Of a stretch of 21,256 bases of DNA, positions 17,945-21,256 are shown one piece after another (position 1 is the stretch's first letter; every line of letters starts with the position of its first letter). The stretch covers positions 375,672 through 396,927 of the forward strand of contig NW_019091558.1 of NCBI RefSeq assembly GCF_001949145.1. Direction: 5' to 3'. Origin of the DNA: Acanthaster planci. Its lineage: Eukaryota; Echinodermata; Asteroidea; Valvatida; Acanthasteridae. The notes beneath the pieces are model-generated. The model worked only from the letters and a program-made list of their open reading frames with translations, did no database searches and was not told the DNA's origin. Position numbers and translations under genes: made by a program.

Positions 17945-17966
17945 TTGTCGAATATATATTCGACAA
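17945..17966. repeat. Perfect 22-bp palindrome
   Basis: TTGTCGAATAT followed by its exact complement ATATTCGACAA. It shares the AATATATATT core with the 14-bp palindrome just upstream and would form a cruciform or an RNA hairpin. Confidence 0.7.
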
Positions 17967-19470
17967 GTATCAGCAATATTTAAAATGCACAGTAGTCACT
18001 GAAATTACAGATAACGAAGTTTGGTCGAGTTCTTTATATCTGTATATCAGGTAACATTTTATCAAAAATAAACTCTCCAGAAGGCGGTTTATGATTTCAA
18101 AGCATTGTAATTATTGATATCTAAATATTTTGTATATTTCAAATAAAAATGCTTAAAATAAAAAATTGCCATATCTATATAAAAAAAAAGAGACAGATGT
18201 AAAAGACTACACTTTATAGAACTGATGACAATTTGTTTCAATTGTAGATAAGAAACAACTTTTGAACAAGAGTAAAACATTTTAAGATGAACAAAGAAAT
18301 TAATTGGAGGGGGGTTGAAACCTACTGCCACTGAAATACCTTACCAGTGCTCTATTAACTGATCTTCCCAGCAGCTGTTTCTGCAGGGACTGTCTCTTGT
18401 TTGGGGGAAGTCTTCTCCTGTTAAGTACAGCTTTTGCATTTAATTTCTTTGCAGTTTCTGGTATTAAATGCAGTCAATTGAGCAGGATACTCTTGCAGAT
18501 GGTAGCTCTGGAGTTGCATGCAATATCTTGCTGGAAAGTTCAGGTATAGATAAAAGTGAACTCACAAAAACAGTTTCACAAGCTTTCACACAATGATGTA
18601 TCTGTGTTTTAAGCTTCCAGTTAGTGTTTTATGGGTTTATGCATCCTAGGTTCTTTGATCTGAATCGATGGCATTCCCTGGCATCCGTCTGTCTTGAAAG
18701 ACAACGGCGTATCTGCAACTTGGTCAGTCCATTGCACTATCTTTTCCCCATACTTTTTGTTGTTATTAGGCGAACCACTGCAAATTGCGGCCTTTCGGTC
18801 TTGGGAAAGTGTAACAATGTTGAGATTTTGTGAACAGGTTTCCAGAAAAGGGTAGAAGTCAATGAGTCGAACACCAGATGTTCATCAAGGCCAGTTGACC
18901 CATTGATAAAATTTGGCTAGTTACTTGGAAGTTGGGGACGGAGGCCAGTGCAACCACACCTTTCCTTTTTTCATGGAATATTTTTTTGAAATAAAGGGGA
19001 GGAACTTTTATAAGAAATTGATATTAGTTATGGGTTTAGACCATTTGGTTTTATTCTAATTGGTTCAGGGAATTAGTCATTAATTTAGAGCAGAGTGATG
19101 TAACCTTACTGTGATGTCACCTTGTGACTTATATTCATGTTAACATAGTAGATTAAAAACAAAAGTTGAGAAATCGAGTTGGAACCAACAAATTTCAATA
19201 CCTTGCATTTGGAAAGAGCACATGCAGTCTGCGATGTCTACTCTCAAGCTAACAATATTTATACTTGTACATCAAAGAATGTAAAAGAAGCTCTTGCAGG
19301 ATCATATGCATGATCTGTCTCATAAATTCACTCCTTCTGCTGCTTCAGTTATTCCATAGTAATTTCTTGTTTTCGTCAAATATTCAGGCATTTAATTCAA
19401 AGTATTTCTTCTAATACAGAAGTGATAAGTTTGAAATACTGGCTCAAAAAAGATTATCCACAAACTTTCT
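17967..19470. other. AT-rich region without a supported gene
   Basis: Short ORFs without motifs on both strands. A-rich tract at 18181-18190 and an AATAAA within GAAATAAAGG near 18991. No RNA gene or repeat family recognised. Probably intron or intergenic. Confidence 0.4.
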
Positions 19471-19474
19471 GGAA

Positions 19475-19650
19475 AGACAAGTGTGAGATTGTCAACTGCA
19501 TGGCCATCTAAGAAATGCGGCCGAATATGTAGCCACTGAAGAGGACGGTTTATGGATCGTCAAGTCTGACCTGGAAACTGGTACAGCCGCCCCCACCTCT
19601 TCGTACGCTTTTACAGGACAGGATGACTCTGACCTTGACGATTTATAATG
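19475..19650 (+). CDS. Candidate host terminal exon with acidic C-terminus
   Basis: After a possible acceptor (GTGTGAG near 19480-19486) one frame reads DCQLHGHLRNAAEYVATEED, then GLWIVKSDLETGTAAP, SSYAFTGQDDSDLDDL and TAA at about 19648. The composition is protein-like and the end is strongly acidic, which chance ORFs in AT-rich DNA rarely show. The acceptor is weak, lacking a good pyrimidine tract. An AATAAA signal follows about 515 bp downstream, giving a plausible 3' untranslated region that includes a perfect hairpin. Family not recognised. Confidence 0.38.
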
Positions 19651-19947
19651 GATAGTAATGAGAAAATTCTCCAGGGTTCCAATTTGCAGCCTTCTTCAGC
19701 GTTGTTTTTACAAGGAAGCACAGAGCATTTAGATTTTGTAGCTGTCCTGCTCATTACAGTTGTTTCCTTTACCTTTGCATTATGGCATTTTATTGATAAA
19801 AATAGCATAATCATACCAAAGACTGAAATAGTGTCATTTGATTTGGAATTGGAAACCATTCCTAGCTCAAATAATTGGTTCTAACAAAGGGGGCCTCAGA
19901 ACATAATGAGTACATTGAGTGAAGTTCTGCACATGTACACTGTACAC

Positions 19948-19983
19948 CAATTGCTGACAGCAAGGGAATGCTGTCAGCAATTG
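19948..19983 (+). repeat. Perfect 15-bp stem hairpin, 6-nt loop
   Basis: CAATTGCTGACAGCA (19948-19962) pairs perfectly with TGCTGTCAGCAATTG (19969-19983); loop AGGGAA. It would lie in the 3' untranslated region of the candidate gene ending at 19650. Confidence 0.7.
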
Positions 19984-20163
19984 ATTACAGTTTCATCTCC
20001 ATTTTGAATATCATAGCCTCCCTGGTATCTGTGCTGAACGAAACTGGTGAACTCTTCTTTTGCATTTTATCTTTTATTATCAATAAGCCAGACTGTGAAG
20101 TATGGTGAGACAAGAAGAACAATGGTGGTGTCTACCCGATCAAAAATCTTTTAGGAAAAAGAA

Positions 20164-20169
20164 AATAAA
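20164..20169 (+). terminator. Poly(A) signal AATAAA
   Basis: AATAAA followed within 25 bp by a TG/T-rich stretch (TCTTTCTGTGGTGTG), the usual downstream element order. Fits the end of a transcript from the candidate exon at 19475-19650. Confidence 0.4.
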
Positions 20170-20282
20170 GTCTTTCTGTGGTGTGACCTGACAAAAATCG
20201 TGTGCTGTCATTTCTTGTTTATATATATATTCATAATGCAAATCAAAATTTATAATATTGAAGGTTTCACATAATCGCAGTT

Positions 20283-20313
20283 AATAATAATAATATGATA
20301 ATAATATTTATTT
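20283..20313. repeat. TAA/ATA microsatellite
   Basis: TAATAATAATAATATGATAA, then TAATATTTATT. Imperfect trinucleotide repeat; such tracts often mark the tail of a non-LTR or short interspersed element, but no element body was identified. Confidence 0.6.
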
Positions 20314-20724
20314 GGGGCCATTGAAGATACAAGACAATAACAAGACACAACAGACCGCCCAACTGAACACAAAAGGCATAGGCCTGTCTCCCAAGACCTA
20401 AATAGAAAGGTAAGGCAAGAAAGAGCACAACAGAAAAATTAACAATAATTCAGATTAAAAATTTTTTATTGATATGACAATGGGTTAAAAAAAGGGCCTA
20501 GCCAGCAAAATGGTCTTTCAGCTCACTCAAAAACTGACGGAGAGAGGGGCGCATATCAGATTATTAGCCAAGTCAGTTTCTCTTAATTAGGTTCTCTAAA
20601 TACGTGCAGTATGGCAAGAGATGGAGAATTTAAATACGTCAGTGCGGGCAAGCAAGTGATAAAAGACAAGTTTAGTATCCACGTGTCTAATACTAACAAG
20701 TAACAAATTTAAATAGATGTTAAC

Positions 20725-21256
20725 ATGCCAACACGATTATTGGAAAACGGTAAGTGCCCAAACAAAGCCTTAGAAGCGCATATTGTGCATTTTAGCAAGG
20801 AAGACTTTTGTGCTGTAGGGACGAACCACCTGCGAACTACCCACTGCAACTGCAGGCCCAGGTTCGGGAGGAGGTCGACAATTTACATGGCATTCTTCCT
20901 CAAAGGCCGTCAACTGAAACAGGCGAAACAGGTGGTTCCGTCCCAGCAACGCCAGAAATACTTTTTGAATGCATAAATGTGAGGTTCGGCACATCCCGAA
21001 TGTTATGTGAAAAAAATCCTGCTTTTTTTTTAGTTATTCCTTGTATCAAAGTTAGCCATAGTTCTAGCGTAGGCGACCCTCTTGCTTGGAACGATGGATT
21101 CGTTTTGGTCGGAGACGCACCTTGCTGCTGTGGTCCCTGTAGCAGTCGGCACTGTGGTAAGAGCTGGTAATACACTGTGGCGAGACAACTGACACCTTTT
21201 TATGGCGGACCAGCAGACTGGCCGGATCGGAGATAGAATCGACCTGGCCTACCGCA
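20725..21256 (+). other. GC-richer exon-like region, possibly 5' part of a host gene
   Basis: ATG 20725 opens MPTRLLENG followed by G|GTAAGTGCC, a strong splice donor match at 20751. Later, TGCAACTGCAG (20845-20855) could be an acceptor, followed by a plausible frame (QVREEVDNLHGILPQRPSTE, TGETGGSVPATPEILFE). A second ATG (about 21093) opens MDSFWSETHLAAVVPVAVGT and meets another donor-like GTG|GTAAGA near 21155. Several frames look protein-like, so the exon structure cannot be fixed. Higher GC and CpG than the preceding 6 kb support a gene start. Family not recognised. Confidence 0.3.

Noticed and set aside
20900-21175. Cloning-vector-like sequence (- strand reads ARGSPTLELW)
   Set aside because: The similarity to a polylinker translation is superficial; no run of restriction sites is present in the DNA.

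Overview
The window looks like nuclear DNA of an animal, most likely an aquatic invertebrate. Reasons: long AT-rich stretches without genes, exon-like islands with splice signals, an AATAAA signal, a TAA microsatellite, and two classes of eukaryotic mobile element. All assignments come from motifs read by eye; no database search was possible, and the host clade is an inference.

Layout. (1) 1-6840 holds a decayed Maverick/Polinton-type (adintovirus-like) element: integrase on the + strand (1-812), tail to tail with a protein-primed family B DNA polymerase on the - strand (about 895-2965), then broken + strand genes of virion/accessory type (3261-6376) and a - strand membrane protein (6487-6840). 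(2) 6853-10625 holds a second, diverged copy of the same integrase/polymerase pair in the same order and orientation. Copy 2 keeps the polymerase palm that copy 1 has lost; copy 1 keeps the polymerase N-terminus that copy 2 has lost. (3) 10626-11280 is very AT-rich and contains a cluster of different perfect or near-perfect inverted repeats, followed by an unidentified - strand ORF (11280-11540). (4) About 11590-14990 is a DIRS-order retrotransposon: Gag with zinc finger, reverse transcriptase, RNase H and tyrosine recombinase, all + strand, catalytic residues mostly present but spread over several frames. (5) 14990-21256 is probably host sequence: candidate terminal exons at 15220-15511 and 19475-19650 (with a poly(A) signal at 20164), several palindromes, a TAA repeat, and a GC-richer exon-like end (20725-21256).

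How the genes relate. In an intact Polinton, the polymerase copies the element from a protein primer, the integrase inserts it, and the structural genes would make particles. In a DIRS-type element, reverse transcriptase/RNase H makes a circular intermediate that the tyrosine recombinase inserts. None of these genes is intact here.

Most interesting points: both integrase copies carry Lys where the third catalytic acidic residue (Glu) is expected; two TCGCT-rich patches in copy 1 lie exactly where it departs from copy 2 (the polymerase C-terminus and the palm deletion); the dense cluster of unrelated hairpins at 10740-11068; and a duplicated SAP-like motif at the polymerase N-terminus.
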